Counted from the first letter of the stretch, positions 35,274 through 45,144 are shown. The stretch: 64,000 bases of DNA from Pseudobacteriovorax antillogorgiicola (GCF_900177345.1 NZ_FWZT01000026.1:42795-106794), one strand, 5' to 3'. The notes: a model not told the origin generated them from the letters alone. A program made the numbers and translations.

Positions 35274-35687
35274 TTGGAACGCACACTTTCTATTATCAAG
35301 CCTGACGGCGTTGAACGAAACCTCATTGGCCAAATCGTTTCTAAATTTGAAGAAAATGGCTTGAACATCGCTGCTATGAAGAAAGTTCGCCTTTCCAAGC
35401 ACCAAGCTGAAGCCTTCTATGCTGTTCACAAAGAGCGCCCTTTCTTCGGCGAGCTTGTGGACTTTATGACACGTAGCCCTGTGGTTGTTATGTGCCTTAA
35501 AGGCGAAGGTGCTGTTGCTAAAAACCGTGAAATCATGGGCGCAACCAATCCTGAAGAAGCAGCTGACGGCACCATCCGCAAGCTTTTCGCGAAATCTATT
35601 GGCGAAAACACTGTTCATGGCTCTGACGCACTTGAAACAGCAAAAGAAGAAGTGGCCTTCTTTTTCGCCGAATCTGAGATTTACTAA
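35274..35687 (+). CDS. ndk: Nucleoside diphosphate kinase
   Basis: A 137-residue Ndk that balances NTP pools by phosphotransfer through a His. [59 protein letters not shown] and [12 protein letters not shown] match the family; the phospho-His is the His of the segment [11 protein letters not shown]... equivalent region before NRE, and the HGSD loop is intact. The start is TTG at 35274, decided by AAGGAG eight bases before and by the family N-terminus. Marks the return to housekeeping genes after the accessory region. Confidence 0.95.
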   Translation: MERTLSIIKPDGVERNLIGQIVSKFEENGLNIAAMKKVRLSKHQAEAFYAVHKERPFFGELVDFMTRSPVVVMCLKGEGAVAKNREIMGATNPEEAADGTIRKLFAKSIGENTVHGSDALETAKEEVAFFFAESEIY

Positions 35688-35706
35688 TCGCTAGGGACAA
35701 AGTCTG

Positions 35707-38118
35707 ATGATCAACCTCGTTACGAAGATAGCATCTGAGCTGGAGCTCAAAGAATTCCAGGTCAACAACTCCATCAAATTGCTTTTTGAAGAAGAGTGTA
35801 CCATTCCTTTCGTGGCCCGCTATCGAAAGGAAATGACAGGCACCCTCGACGAAGTGCAGCTTCGGGATATCCGCGATCGCTACACTTACCTACAGGAGCT
35901 TGAGTCCAACAAACAAAAGTATCTCAAGGTTGTTGAGGAGCATTGCCAGAAGAAACCTGAGTTAAAGGCTCAGTTTCCTGCTCTGAAAGCAAAGTTTGAA
36001 GCATGCACCACAAAGCAAGAGCTGGAGGATCTTTATCTTCCATTCAAGCCCAAGCGTCGCACGCGAGCCATGGTTGCGAAGGAAAAAGGCCTTGAGCCCC
36101 TTCTCGAAAAAATCTTGGAGGCCTGCACTCAGATCTCAGACCTTAACGAGGTTGCCAAAGACTTTGTCACCCCTGCTGATGCCAATATCGAGCCAACCCT
36201 TAAGGTTGCAAGTGAGAAGGAAGCACTCACCGGTGCCGCTGATATCTACGCGGAGCGGATTTCTGAAACCGCTGAGATCAGAGCTATGGTTCGAAATATC
36301 AGCCAGGAATCTGGAACTCTGGTTTCTAAAAAAATAGAAGGTGCTGAAAAAGTCGAAAAGAAGGGCAAGAAATCCGACGCTTCGAAGTACGAAAACTACT
36401 TCGATTATAGCGAATCGATTAACACCGCCGCTAGCCATAGAGTTATGGCTGTTCGTCGTGGTGAAGCCGAAAAATTCTTAAAGGTCAATATTACAGTCGA
36501 TACCGATCGGATCTTGGAAAGCCTAAAAGAAACCGTGATCACCAACCCTCAAACCACAGACGTTGTCCGTCATTGGTTTGAAAGCGTGATTGAAGATTCT
36601 CACAAGCGCCTTTTGAGCCCTTCTATCGAAGCGGAACTCCGCCTACAGCTGAAGCAAAGTGCCGAAGCTGAGGCAATTCGCGTGTTCTCAGAAAACTTAG
36701 AGAACCTGCTCTTACTGCCCCCCATCCCCAATAAAACTGTATTAGGTGTGGACCCCGGCCTTCGAACTGGATCAAAGTTTGCTGTAGTGGACGATACCGG
36801 TAAGTTACTGGACTCTGCGACCTTGCACTTCGAGCTTGGTGATAAAGAAGGCGCTAAGACACAGCGATCAAAAGCTGAAATTCTTCGGCTTATTAAAGAC
36901 AATAACGTCGGCTGTGTTGCTATTGGTAACGGTACGGGAAGCCGTGAAATCAATCGCGTTATCACTAGTGTTATTAAAGACAACGAGCTAAAAGATGTTA
37001 AACGCCTTGTTGTGAACGAAGCCGGTGCCAGCGTCTACTCGACAATGGATATCGCTCGGGAAGAATTCCCTGACCTTGACCCAACGATTCGTAGCGCCAT
37101 CAGCATCGCACGTCGTTTACAAGACCCTCTAGCAGAACTTGTAAAAATTGATCCACGCTCTATCGGAGTTGGTCAATACCAGCACGATGTCAACGTCACC
37201 AAACTGAAGTCGAGCCTCGAAGAAGTTGTCGAAAGTTGTGTGAACCGGGTTGGTGTTAACGTCAACACAGCCAGTTATAAACTATTAAGCTACGTTTCGG
37301 GTATTGGCCCAAGCCTTGCCAAGAACATCGTGACCACTCGTGATAAGCAAGGTAAGTTTTCATCCCGACATATCTTGAATGACATCACTGGCTTTGGCCC
37401 GAAGGCCTTCCAACAAGCTGCTGGTTTCTTGCGCGTTCCTGAATCCACTAGCCCTCTGGACAACTCATCAGTACACCCAGAGAGCTATGAAATCGTAGAG
37501 CAGATCGTCAACGACCAGAAAAAAGATCTAAAAGAAATTATCGGCAATCGCGCCCTCGTTGAAGCAATTCCTTTAGAGAAATACGTAACTGCCACAGTCG
37601 GGATGCCGACTCTTCAAGACATTACCGCGGAATTGATTAAGCCGGGCCGTGACCCTCGGGAAGATGGCGCACGCTTGATGTACTCCGATGATGTAACAGA
37701 GATCGAAGATCTTACCGAAGGCATGATTCTGCCGGGAACTGTCACGAATGTTACCAATTTTGGAGCCTTCGTTGACATTGGAGTTCACCAAGATGGTCTT
37801 GTGCATATCAGTGAGCTGTCTGACAAGTTCGTTGATGATCCATCTAAGGTTGTTAGCGTCGGCGACGTAGTTGAGGTTCGCGTGATCGATGTGGACACAG
37901 CACGGCGCCGTATTGGATTGAGTCGCAAGCTCCAAGGCGGCAACAAACAGCAGAGTTCTGAGCCTCGGGGTAAACTCTCGACACCATCCAAGCGCGGACC
38001 TATTCGTCCTCGCCAAGGCACGGGTCGTAATCAAAAAGGCAAAAGCAACCGCCGCTCTGAACCGCAGCGTGAGTACACGATGGAAGACTTGATGGCTAAG
38101 TTCAACCAAAGGAAGTAG
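35707..38118 (+). CDS. tex: Tex family RNA-binding transcription accessory protein
   Basis: An 803-residue Tex protein. The N-terminal helical Tex domain starts VTKIASELELKEFQVNNSIK and includes VARYRKEMTGTLDEVQLRDI. A YqgF/RuvC-like domain (about 335-460) opens with VLGVDPGLRTGSKFAVVD. Helix-hairpin-helix motifs (SYVSGIGPSLAKNIV, LNDITGFGPKAFQQAAGF) follow, then an S1 RNA-binding domain near residues 675-745 (GMILPGTVTNVTNFGAFVDI). The tail is basic and disordered. Tex binds nucleic acids and influences transcription. Nineteen bases after ndk, two before mtnP. Confidence 0.95.
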   Translation: MINLVTKIASELELKEFQVNNSIKLLFEEECTIPFVARYRKEMTGTLDEVQLRDIRDRYTYLQELESNKQKYLKVVEEHCQKKPELKAQFPALKAKFEACTTKQELEDLYLPFKPKRRTRAMVAKEKGLEPLLEKILEACTQISDLNEVAKDFVTPADANIEPTLKVASEKEALTGAADIYAERISETAEIRAMVRNISQESGTLVSKKIEGAEKVEKKGKKSDASKYENYFDYSESINTAASHRVMAVRRGEAEKFLKVNITVDTDRILESLKETVITNPQTTDVVRHWFESVIEDSHKRLLSPSIEAELRLQLKQSAEAEAIRVFSENLENLLLLPPIPNKTVLGVDPGLRTGSKFAVVDDTGKLLDSATLHFELGDKEGAKTQRSKAEILRLIKDNNVGCVAIGNGTGSREINRVITSVIKDNELKDVKRLVVNEAGASVYSTMDIAREEFPDLDPTIRSAISIARRLQDPLAELVKIDPRSIGVGQYQHDVNVTKLKSSLEEVVESCVNRVGVNVNTASYKLLSYVSGIGPSLAKNIVTTRDKQGKFSSRHILNDITGFGPKAFQQAAGFLRVPESTSPLDNSSVHPESYEIVEQIVNDQKKDLKEIIGNRALVEAIPLEKYVTATVGMPTLQDITAELIKPGRDPREDGARLMYSDDVTEIEDLTEGMILPGTVTNVTNFGAFVDIGVHQDGLVHISELSDKFVDDPSKVVSVGDVVEVRVIDVDTARRRIGLSRKLQGGNKQQSSEPRGKLSTPSKRGPIRPRQGTGRNQKGKSNRRSEPQREYTMEDLMAKFNQRK

Positions 38119-38119
38119 C

Positions 38120-38998
38120 ATGGCTGAATACCCTGTAAAACTAGGCGTAATCGGCGGCTCCGGAGTTTATGAGATGGAAGGGGTCGAGTTGGTCAAACAA
38201 CACGACCTCGAGACTCCATTTGGCAAGCCATCCGATAAAATCATGGAAGTTCGTCTCGAAGGCAAAACAGCTTACTTCTTACCGAGGCACGGCAAGGGCC
38301 ATCGCTTGACCCCAAGCGAAGTGAACTATCGTGCCAATGTCTATGCTTTAAAATCTCTTGGTGTCACTCACGTGTTAGCTGTCAGTGCAGTTGGTATCAT
38401 GCAAGAGGATATCCATCCCGGAGACATGGTTGTACCTGATCAGATGTTCGACCGAACGAAGGGTCAACGGGAAGCCAGCTTCTTCGGTAACGGTGTGGTC
38501 GGTCACATAGAGTTCGCCGACCCCTTCGACCAGGAGATGCTTTCTTTGGTTGCTCAGGCGGCGAAAGCGAAAATGGGCGATAAAGTTCACACCGGTGGTG
38601 CTTATGTCTGCATCGAAGGCCCTCAGTTTTCAACACGAGCTGAGTCGCGACACTATCGCGAAACCTTAAAGCCTTCGGTGATTGGCATGACAGGTCTGCC
38701 TGAGGCTAAGCTCGTACGAGAAGCCGAGATGTGTTACGGTATGCTCGCCTTGGCCACGGACTATGACTGCTGGAAAGAAGGTGCTGATGATGTTTCTGTG
38801 GAAGCTATTCTAGCAATCCTTAAAGCCAACAGTGAAAATGCTAAAGCCATTGTAAGGCAGCTTATTAGCAAGCTTCCGGAAGTGTCTAGCTCACCGAACT
38901 TGGAAGCAGCCAAGTTTGCAATCATCACATCGCCAGATGCTATTCCAGCACAGCGCCGCGAAGAGCTTGCCTTGCTTTATGGTAAATATCTTGGCTAG
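38120..38998 (+). CDS. mtnP: S-methyl-5'-thioadenosine phosphorylase
   Basis: A 292-residue MTAP/PNP-family enzyme splitting methylthioadenosine into adenine and methylthioribose 1-phosphate in methionine salvage. Diagnostic blocks: LGVIGGSGVYEMEG, the phosphate-binding PRHGKGHRLTPSEVNYRANV, AVSAVGIMQEDIHPGDMVVP, GGAYVCIEGPQFSTRAESRH, VIGMTGLPEAKLVREAEMCY and TDYDCW. MTAP and inosine phosphorylases of this family differ little, so specificity is probable rather than certain. It starts one base after the tex stop, with AAGGAAG at that stop as ribosome site. Confidence 0.9.
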   Translation: MAEYPVKLGVIGGSGVYEMEGVELVKQHDLETPFGKPSDKIMEVRLEGKTAYFLPRHGKGHRLTPSEVNYRANVYALKSLGVTHVLAVSAVGIMQEDIHPGDMVVPDQMFDRTKGQREASFFGNGVVGHIEFADPFDQEMLSLVAQAAKAKMGDKVHTGGAYVCIEGPQFSTRAESRHYRETLKPSVIGMTGLPEAKLVREAEMCYGMLALATDYDCWKEGADDVSVEAILAILKANSENAKAIVRQLISKLPEVSSSPNLEAAKFAIITSPDAIPAQRREELALLYGKYLG

Positions 38999-39014
38999 GC
39001 CTATAGGAGAGCTG

Positions 39015-39410
39015 GTGGGGGAATCCCGATTCCCCGTCTATTATGAAGACACGGACCTTTCGGGGTTCGTGTACCACGCCAACTATCTGAAGTACTTCGA
39101 ACGAGCCCGCGAGCAGATTATAGGCATATCTTTTCTAAAGTCTTTATGGGACCAAGGTGTTCACTTCGTCGTTTCAGAATGTCAGCTCAAGTATCGTTTT
39201 CCTGCCAAGCACGGTGATGAAATCATCGTCCGCACCCAAGTATCATATAGTCAGTCACCGGCACTCTATTGCCAGCAGATAGCCTATGTGAATACAGGAA
39301 AGCAGGAACAGACGGTCGTCGAGGGGCAGATAACCTTAGTCACTCTTAATGCAAAGCATAAACCCATTCGACTGCCTGAATCTGTAATTCAGGCGTTTCA
39401 AGCACATTGA
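39015..39410 (+). CDS. YbgC-type acyl-CoA thioesterase
   Basis: A 131-residue hot-dog thioesterase. The core motif YYEDTDLSGFVYHANYLKYF contains the catalytic Asp; FERAREQIIG, FVVSECQLKYRFPAKHGDEI and VEGQITLVTLN follow as in YbgC and 4-hydroxybenzoyl-CoA thioesterases. I chose GTG 39015 because AGGAG sits five bases before it and it gives the family length; earlier in-frame starts would overlap mtnP and lack a ribosome site. It hydrolyses short acyl-CoA or acyl-carrier substrates. In E. coli the homologue goes with tol-pal, but those genes are not here. Confidence 0.88.
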   Translation: MGESRFPVYYEDTDLSGFVYHANYLKYFERAREQIIGISFLKSLWDQGVHFVVSECQLKYRFPAKHGDEIIVRTQVSYSQSPALYCQQIAYVNTGKQEQTVVEGQITLVTLNAKHKPIRLPESVIQAFQAH

Positions 39411-39440
39411 CCCAACTTGGGCACACAAGGAGGATTGATT

Positions 39441-40481
39441 ATGGCAGAGAATCCTGTAGGAATTAAAGGCTTCGACTTTATCGAGTTTAGTACTCCCGAG
39501 CCTGAGAAAATGCATCAGCTCTTCCAGATCTTGGGCTTCTCACGCACCAAGCGCCACAAAGAAAAGAAGATTGATTACTATCGACAAAACGATATTCACT
39601 TCTTCCTTAACACCGAGCCCGATTCGTTTGCTGTAACGTTCACTGGTAATCATGGCCCTTGCGCCTGCTCAACTGGCTGGCGAGTTGAGAATGCTGAGAA
39701 GGCTCTTAAAGTAGCTGTGGAACGTGGCGCGAAAGCGGCAGAAAAAGTTGATCTCGAACTAGATGGTAAGCCCATCCCAGCAATTTATGGTGTTGGCGAG
39801 AGTTTGATCTACTTTGTGGAAACTCCTTGCAATGACGACGTCCTAGGAAAAATGGGCTTCGAAGATCTTGATCAGCCAGACATGGTTGAGTCAAAAGGCT
39901 TCCACTTGATAGACCATCTCACCAATAACGTTTTTGAAGGAGAGCTAGTTCCACTTGCTAACTTCTATAAAGACGTATTTGGCTTCGAAGAAGTTCGCTA
40001 CTTCGATATCGAAGGTGAAGAGACTGGGCTGCTATCCTACGCACTTCGTTCTCCATGTGGAAGCTTCTGCATTCCCATCAACGAAGGCAAAGAGGAGAAA
40101 TCTCAGATTAACGAGTATCTGAGAGAATACAAGGGTCAGGGCATCCAGCATATTGCATTACTAACACCCAATATCCTTAAAGCTATGGACTCAATCAAGC
40201 CAGGTGAGCTAAAAACTCTGGATATTGATGCTGAGTACTATGACGAAGTTTTCCAGCGACTTCCCAATGTGAAGGAAGATCATAAGAAGATTCGAGACTA
40301 CAACCTTCTCGTCGATGGTGACAAGGAAGGCTACCTCATCCAAATCTTTACTGAGAATGTGATTGGCCCGATCTTCTTCGAGTTCATTCAACGCAACAAC
40401 CACTACGGTTTTGGTGAGGGCAACTTTGGCGCTCTTTTCCGTGCCATCGAGCGGGATCAGAAGCGTCGAGGCGTTCTTTAA
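39441..40481 (+). CDS. hppD: 4-hydroxyphenylpyruvate dioxygenase
   Basis: A 346-residue Fe(II) dioxygenase turning 4-hydroxyphenylpyruvate into homogentisate in tyrosine breakdown. The three iron ligands are visible: His159 in LIDHLTNNV, His237 in GIQHIAL and Glu314 in FFEFIQR. The C-terminal gate helix GFGEGNFGALFRAIERDQ is typical. Start ATG 39441 after AAGGAGG; an earlier in-frame ATG at 39417 would add eight residues not seen in the family. The downstream homogentisate pathway genes are not in the window. Ended by a strong hairpin at 40524. Confidence 0.95.
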   Translation: MAENPVGIKGFDFIEFSTPEPEKMHQLFQILGFSRTKRHKEKKIDYYRQNDIHFFLNTEPDSFAVTFTGNHGPCACSTGWRVENAEKALKVAVERGAKAAEKVDLELDGKPIPAIYGVGESLIYFVETPCNDDVLGKMGFEDLDQPDMVESKGFHLIDHLTNNVFEGELVPLANFYKDVFGFEEVRYFDIEGEETGLLSYALRSPCGSFCIPINEGKEEKSQINEYLREYKGQGIQHIALLTPNILKAMDSIKPGELKTLDIDAEYYDEVFQRLPNVKEDHKKIRDYNLLVDGDKEGYLIQIFTENVIGPIFFEFIQRNNHYGFGEGNFGALFRAIERDQKRRGVL

Positions 40482-40523
40482 TTCTGCCTCAGTGTAAGGC
40501 TAGCCATTAGGTAGCCCTATCAC

Positions 40524-40562
40524 TAAAGGAAGCAAAACCTATCATAGGTTTTGCTTCCTTTA
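40524..40562 (+). terminator. Long perfect hairpin after hppD
   Basis: TAAAGGAAGCAAAACCTAT (40524-40542) and its exact complement (40544-40562) form a 19-bp palindrome; a realistic hairpin leaves TATCATA as loop. The descending arm ends GCTTCCTTTA. Probably the intrinsic terminator of the ndk-tex-mtnP-ybgC-hppD run. Confidence 0.75.
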
Positions 40563-40731
40563 ATACCTCTGGTGGGATTCCTTATTTACTCTCGCAACAC
40601 AGAAATAGCCCTAATCGAGCAGGCTAATTTAGCCCTCAACAAACAAGAATAACCAGACTTTCGAATTTTTCTTCACTTCCTCTTAATCTCAATATCGATT
40701 CACCGATAGCCTCACGAAACGGAGGTAGGTA

Positions 40732-41589
40732 ATGAAATACATTAAGGAAGATTTAGCGTTTTTCAAAAGTCTCATGAAAGATAGCTACTCGGATGTGATG
40801 TCCCAAGTGGTAGGCGAGCTTGATGAGTTCAGTGAAGTGCTTCGTTTACCCCCCTTAAGGATGATGAACTCAGTCCGGAAGTATGCAGGAGTTGACGTTC
40901 CTTTGGTCGATTCTATTATTCCTCGCCAAGCTCTATTCGCTGATGGTGATCGCATCTTAAAGGTCAAGAAGCCTGTTGACTTTAGCCGCGATGATGAGAT
41001 GTGGGTCTACATCAATGGCGTCATGGTTGACATTAATATGTTAGCTATCCAGGGTCGCTGGCTCTCCAAGCTACTAGGTAAAGAGTTTCTACTTCTTCAC
41101 AACCCAACTGACGGCTTGTTTCTCGACCTATTCGAATCATTTTTAGGTAGAAACGTGGGAATTGATGCTCTTCCCGTTCGTTGGATGAAGACCAGGCTGG
41201 AAAACCTCCTCGACCAATACCCCGATGCTAGGCTCAACATTGTTGCTCATTCTCAAGGCTGTATCATACTCGGTAAATGCCTACACCACATAGCTCAAGA
41301 GCGCCCTGACCAACTTGATCGGATTCATATTTTTACGTTCGCTAGCCCCAGCAAATCCATCCCCCAAGTTGCATTTGCAGAGCATTACGCAAACTCGCAG
41401 GACCTTGTCGCTCAACTGGGGGTCTTACACCCGGATGTACCCTACGAAGGTAAAATTTTTCAGAGGGCGGGACGCGGCCACTGGTTTAATACTCATTACC
41501 TCGCATCATTGATGAAGGGCGAGTTTGGTGACACGGAGCTATATCGAATTATGAGAAGAAAAAATAGACATTTACGCTGCGTATCATAG
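40732..41589 (+). CDS. Alpha/beta-hydrolase (putative lipase/esterase)
   Basis: A 285-residue soluble protein without a signal peptide. The nucleophile elbow is AHSQGC within LNIVAHSQGCIILGKCLHHI, a G-x-S-x-G variant (Ala for the first Gly, near residues 177-182). MWVYINGVMVDINMLAIQGR upstream resembles the oxyanion strand, and GRGHWFNTHYLASLMKG near the C-terminus offers the catalytic His. Asp candidates lie in ANSQDLVAQLG. The segment LLHNPTDGLFLDLFESFLGR is distinctive. A lipase or esterase role is likely; substrate unknown. ATG follows GGAGG, with its own leader after the hppD terminator. Confidence 0.75.
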   Translation: MKYIKEDLAFFKSLMKDSYSDVMSQVVGELDEFSEVLRLPPLRMMNSVRKYAGVDVPLVDSIIPRQALFADGDRILKVKKPVDFSRDDEMWVYINGVMVDINMLAIQGRWLSKLLGKEFLLLHNPTDGLFLDLFESFLGRNVGIDALPVRWMKTRLENLLDQYPDARLNIVAHSQGCIILGKCLHHIAQERPDQLDRIHIFTFASPSKSIPQVAFAEHYANSQDLVAQLGVLHPDVPYEGKIFQRAGRGHWFNTHYLASLMKGEFGDTELYRIMRRKNRHLRCVS

Positions 41590-41741
41590 CCGAAAGCCCC
41601 CGATCCTGTGGGGCCACTCTCAAATTTACCTTCAATTTCAATTATCAAATCACAAAGTTTACGAAACTGAAAGATTACTTGGTTGAACTTTCTAGGATTT
41701 TTCCCGATAGCGGAACAAGCGATCAATTTTAGAGGACTACC

Positions 41742-43520
41742 TTGAAACCGACCTTACCGTCAAAGAATCTGCCTGTTCTGAAAGAAAGTGCTTTCGTGCT
41801 CGCTTGCTTTCTCGCTGCTATATTTGTGGGTCTCTATGGCAGCGATCGCTTCTTCCAGGAAAGCCTCGTCTTTCTCGGAGCATGCACGGCTTTCACCTTC
41901 ACAAGCCTGATACACCATAAAAATGATGCACGAGGTCCAGTTCAAAAAGCTCTTGGGGCATGCACTTGCCTGCTACTAATCTCCGTAGGGCTCTACTTTC
42001 TAGTCAAGGACTCACTGCTCGCTGAAATTGGACACATATGCCTTACATTGACTAGCCTCAGTCTGGTGCTTAGCTCGTGCTTCATGTCCTCTCTGTTCTT
42101 AAAGCCCCTCTATCATACTATCGGATTTCTAGGAATTTCCGGACTAGCCCTTTTCAGCCAGACGACCCTCACATTAGCCATAGACAACGAACGAGTCTCA
42201 ATTGAAATGTTGCAAGGACTTCTGATATTCTCTGTCGTTGCTCTGGGAGCCGCTCAGATCCTTTTTGCTTATCGATCCATTCGACAAAAAAGCTTTGCTG
42301 ATCACGAGTTTTTCTATCTATCGGTTCCACTTTCAGCGCTTTCGGTACACACTCTCGTCGAACCAGGAGACATGCTCTACTTCAACCTTGCCATGTCTGC
42401 GGCTTGCTTAGCCCTCTATTACCGAGGACACCTCATACATATCGAAACAACAACCAAGGAAAGGGTTGCATCCATCGCATTCCACCAGCAAATGATCGAA
42501 GTGCTTCGTCAACTTTCCTTCGAGGCGCGGGAAGGAATCAATAACATTATCTTGCAAACGGATATGATCGTCGACGACCCGCAAGGAGACCCCACTCCCT
42601 ATTGCCAGGGTATTAGAGATGCTTCACTCAATATGCTTCGCGCAGTAGACAGATATGTAACACTGCAGCAAATTGTTGAAGGTGTTCAGCTTAAAAAGTC
42701 AGATACCACCATTCAACAGCTCAACGATGCTGTAGCAAATTCATTTCGAAACCCCACGGGATCGCGACAGCTATTCTTTCACAGCCCCGACTCTATCGCT
42801 ATCATGCAAACCAACCCCACTCTTTTATCTCAGGCCATCCTAGACATCGTAAATCGCGATCAATACCAGAAACTGGATTTTAGCCTTCATGTCTATAATA
42901 CGATTCGCGGTCAAGACAGGTTTACAAATATCGACATCAGAGGTTTTACACAAGATATCGATAAACTCGATAAGGCTCATAATCGATTCAAGCAGTTTGA
43001 CTACTCTGAATTTCGTTTTGTTGTGAATATAGCAGAATCACTTGGTGGTGGATTTCTGGTAAAAGACCTTAATCAAGAATCACCATTCTTTACGATCTAT
43101 ATTCCAAGAAAGGCTTCCACCAAACCCGAGACATTTCAAGATGACCTTGTTGATTCTGTATTAGTGGTGGATGATGATCCTGAAGTCATGAACTTAATCG
43201 CCGATTTCATCGAGTCGTATGGAATCAAGTCCATTCGTGCCAATGAAGGTGGCCAGGCTCTGGAACTTTATCAGAAGAATAAGCCCCAGTGTGTAATTAC
43301 TGATGTAAAGATGCCACGTATGACTGGTATCGAGCTGGCTGAAAAAATCAAGCCTGATTCCTGTACTGTTATCGGGATTAGCGGTGCTCCTGAAAATGAA
43401 TCCAATTCCAGCAAGCGCAAAACCGCTTTTGATACATTCCATCAAAAACCGCCAGACCTGAACCTCATTGTGAAAGAGGTTCAGGAAGCGATAGATCGAT
43501 CGAAGAAACTGAAGTCGTGA
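41742..43520 (+). CDS. Membrane histidine pseudokinase with C-terminal receiver domain
   Basis: A 592-residue protein from TTG 41742, seven bases after AGAGGA. Residues 15-230 form six to eight TM helices. The dimerisation region SFEAREGINNII (259-270) aligns residue for residue with the usual SHELRTPLNAII, but Phe260 replaces the phospho-accepting His. The following catalytic-like region (330-455) has lost recognisable N, G1 and G2 boxes; only IAESLGGGF resembles the canonical helix. A well-formed receiver domain follows: VVDDDPEV (475-482), phospho-site Asp521 (ITDVKMPRMTG), and Lys in HQKPP. The protein likely passes on or senses phosphorylation of its receiver rather than acting as a kinase. 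Confidence 0.82.
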   Translation: MKPTLPSKNLPVLKESAFVLACFLAAIFVGLYGSDRFFQESLVFLGACTAFTFTSLIHHKNDARGPVQKALGACTCLLLISVGLYFLVKDSLLAEIGHICLTLTSLSLVLSSCFMSSLFLKPLYHTIGFLGISGLALFSQTTLTLAIDNERVSIEMLQGLLIFSVVALGAAQILFAYRSIRQKSFADHEFFYLSVPLSALSVHTLVEPGDMLYFNLAMSAACLALYYRGHLIHIETTTKERVASIAFHQQMIEVLRQLSFEAREGINNIILQTDMIVDDPQGDPTPYCQGIRDASLNMLRAVDRYVTLQQIVEGVQLKKSDTTIQQLNDAVANSFRNPTGSRQLFFHSPDSIAIMQTNPTLLSQAILDIVNRDQYQKLDFSLHVYNTIRGQDRFTNIDIRGFTQDIDKLDKAHNRFKQFDYSEFRFVVNIAESLGGGFLVKDLNQESPFFTIYIPRKASTKPETFQDDLVDSVLVVDDDPEVMNLIADFIESYGIKSIRANEGGQALELYQKNKPQCVITDVKMPRMTGIELAEKIKPDSCTVIGISGAPENESNSSKRKTAFDTFHQKPPDLNLIVKEVQEAIDRSKKLKS

Positions 43521-43527
43521 ATTCTTA

Positions 43528-44520
43528 CTAAGCTGCTAGCGAGAACTGAGATGCGTCTTGCTCACTCAAGCGCGGCATTACCAATACCGGAACCGGGAAC
43601 TTCATCTGATCCTGGAATGGCAGCTGGCGTCCACGAAGGAGCCCCGATAAGAAAGACTTCTGATGGTAACCCACCACAAGTAGGTCAGCATCAACTTTGG
43701 CTTCAAATTTAGGAATCTCTTCCGCCGTTCGACCAAATAAAATCACTGGTTCGTAATGAATCCCCAAATTCCCGTACTGATCTCTCGCAGGGCATCGCTC
43801 AGACATTTTCATCCTCACATAGTGGTGAATCATGCCATGCAAGTCTTCTTGGTCACGACCTTCCGAAAGAGCGGCAAAAACCATTTCGAACTGCTTTGGG
43901 GGGATCAGTTCAAGATCGTTCCCTAACTCGTCACAAACGTGGACATGATAGACGGTCGAATCCGGGATATGATTAACAAAATTGAAAGCTGCCGACATTG
44001 AGTAGCTCGTCATCGGAGTCAGGGAATCAGCAACAATGATCTTGGATTCGACAGAAAGGGCCTGTCGCAAACCTCTGGGCACCATCAGCACCGGAACATG
44101 TGCAGTCTTCACTAGACTCACTAGCCCTGATGTCATGCGCTTTACGATGCTTCTATAGTCATTTTCACGGCCAACGATTATCAGGCTTGCCTGGTGATGA
44201 TCCACCAGATCCACCAATTCATCCTCAAACCAGCCTCGCCGGATCGTCCTTGCAACGATACAATCACTATTAAACCGGGCCATGATTTCATTCATCTTGT
44301 CTTCAGCACGAGCCTGCCTTATCATAGGGTCCTTGACCGGATAAAGAGACTCAGGGAAATATGCACTTTCATAAACATAGGGTGTGGTGTTAGGCAAGAT
44401 ATGGCAAAGCTCTAAATCCATATCAGAACGTTCGCATAAACTGATTGCATAGCGAATCACATGGTCTTCGTTTCCTGACAGTGAAAGAGCTAGTAAAGCT
44501 CGGGGTCGATTTTGTCTCAT
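43528..44520 (-). CDS. Tandem universal stress protein
   Basis: A 330-residue protein with two UspA domains. Domain one (1-150) opens RPRALLALSLSGNEDHVIRY and ends LIIVGRENDYRSIVKRMTSG then VPVLMVPRG, a version of the G-x2-G-x9-G-[ST] ATP loop. Domain two ends LLVVGYHQKSFLSGLLRG and VPVLVMPRL. Start ATG 44520 is decided by AAGGAGGTG just upstream; the frame extends 16 codons further without support. Tandem Usps serve in stress survival, often ATP-binding. Convergent with the pseudokinase gene, eight bases apart. Confidence 0.88.
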   Translation of the reverse strand: MRQNRPRALLALSLSGNEDHVIRYAISLCERSDMDLELCHILPNTTPYVYESAYFPESLYPVKDPMIRQARAEDKMNEIMARFNSDCIVARTIRRGWFEDELVDLVDHHQASLIIVGRENDYRSIVKRMTSGLVSLVKTAHVPVLMVPRGLRQALSVESKIIVADSLTPMTSYSMSAAFNFVNHIPDSTVYHVHVCDELGNDLELIPPKQFEMVFAALSEGRDQEDLHGMIHHYVRMKMSERCPARDQYGNLGIHYEPVILFGRTAEEIPKFEAKVDADLLVVGYHQKSFLSGLLRGRQLPFQDQMKFPVPVLVMPRLSEQDASQFSLAA

Positions 44521-44730
44521 AGAACACCTCCTTCCAAAACTCTCATCGGAGCTGCCAAGCCAAATCACTCTTAGCTTTTTGTAAAACTTTCTTAGTGAAA
44601 GATTTCTATACGTTTTCCTGGCGACACCCCGCTCTTTCAGAGTTATGAATAAAACACAGCAAGCTTGATAGTTCGATTTGTACTCATTGGTAATGAATTG
44701 ACAGATGATATTGCTTTCCGGGAGTCTTCA

Positions 44731-45144
44731 ATGGAATACCAAACCCTGAACATACTCATGCATACAACCCACATTGCAGTAATTCTCACCAACTGCCTAT
44801 TCTGGGCTTTCAAAGGTTGGCCGAGAAAGCTATTTCTAGCCAGCTTTTCCCTCACTATTATTTCATGGTTAGGCTTTGGAATTTACTACGGACTTGGTTA
44901 TTGCTTTCTCACGGATATTCACTGGCAGATTTTAAGGGAGTCAGGTGACACAAATTTGCCCCCCAGTTATATTCACTTTATTCTGGAACGATGGTTTGAA
45001 ATCTACATTTCACGGTCAAAGGTTGACCTCATGGTAGGATTGGTTTTTGGCTTTCTTGCACTCATCTATATTGGTTTTGTGGCCCAGGCAGTAAAAGCCA
45101 AGGCCATTTGCCATCAAGACAAGGATTCGTCAACAAACTCTTGA
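44731..45144 (+). CDS. DUF2784-like membrane protein
   Basis: A 137-residue protein with three or four TM helices, starting at ATG 44731, seven bases after GGGAG. GYCFLTDIHWQILRESGDTN then LPPSYIHFILERW is the DUF2784 hallmark (a conserved Cys-x-x-Thr-Asp-x-His-Trp stretch). Function of the family is unknown. The 3' end overlaps the convergent thioredoxin-like gene by 31 bases (45114-45144), so the two transcripts could form antisense duplexes. Confidence 0.75.
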   Translation: MEYQTLNILMHTTHIAVILTNCLFWAFKGWPRKLFLASFSLTIISWLGFGIYYGLGYCFLTDIHWQILRESGDTNLPPSYIHFILERWFEIYISRSKVDLMVGLVFGFLALIYIGFVAQAVKAKAICHQDKDSSTNS

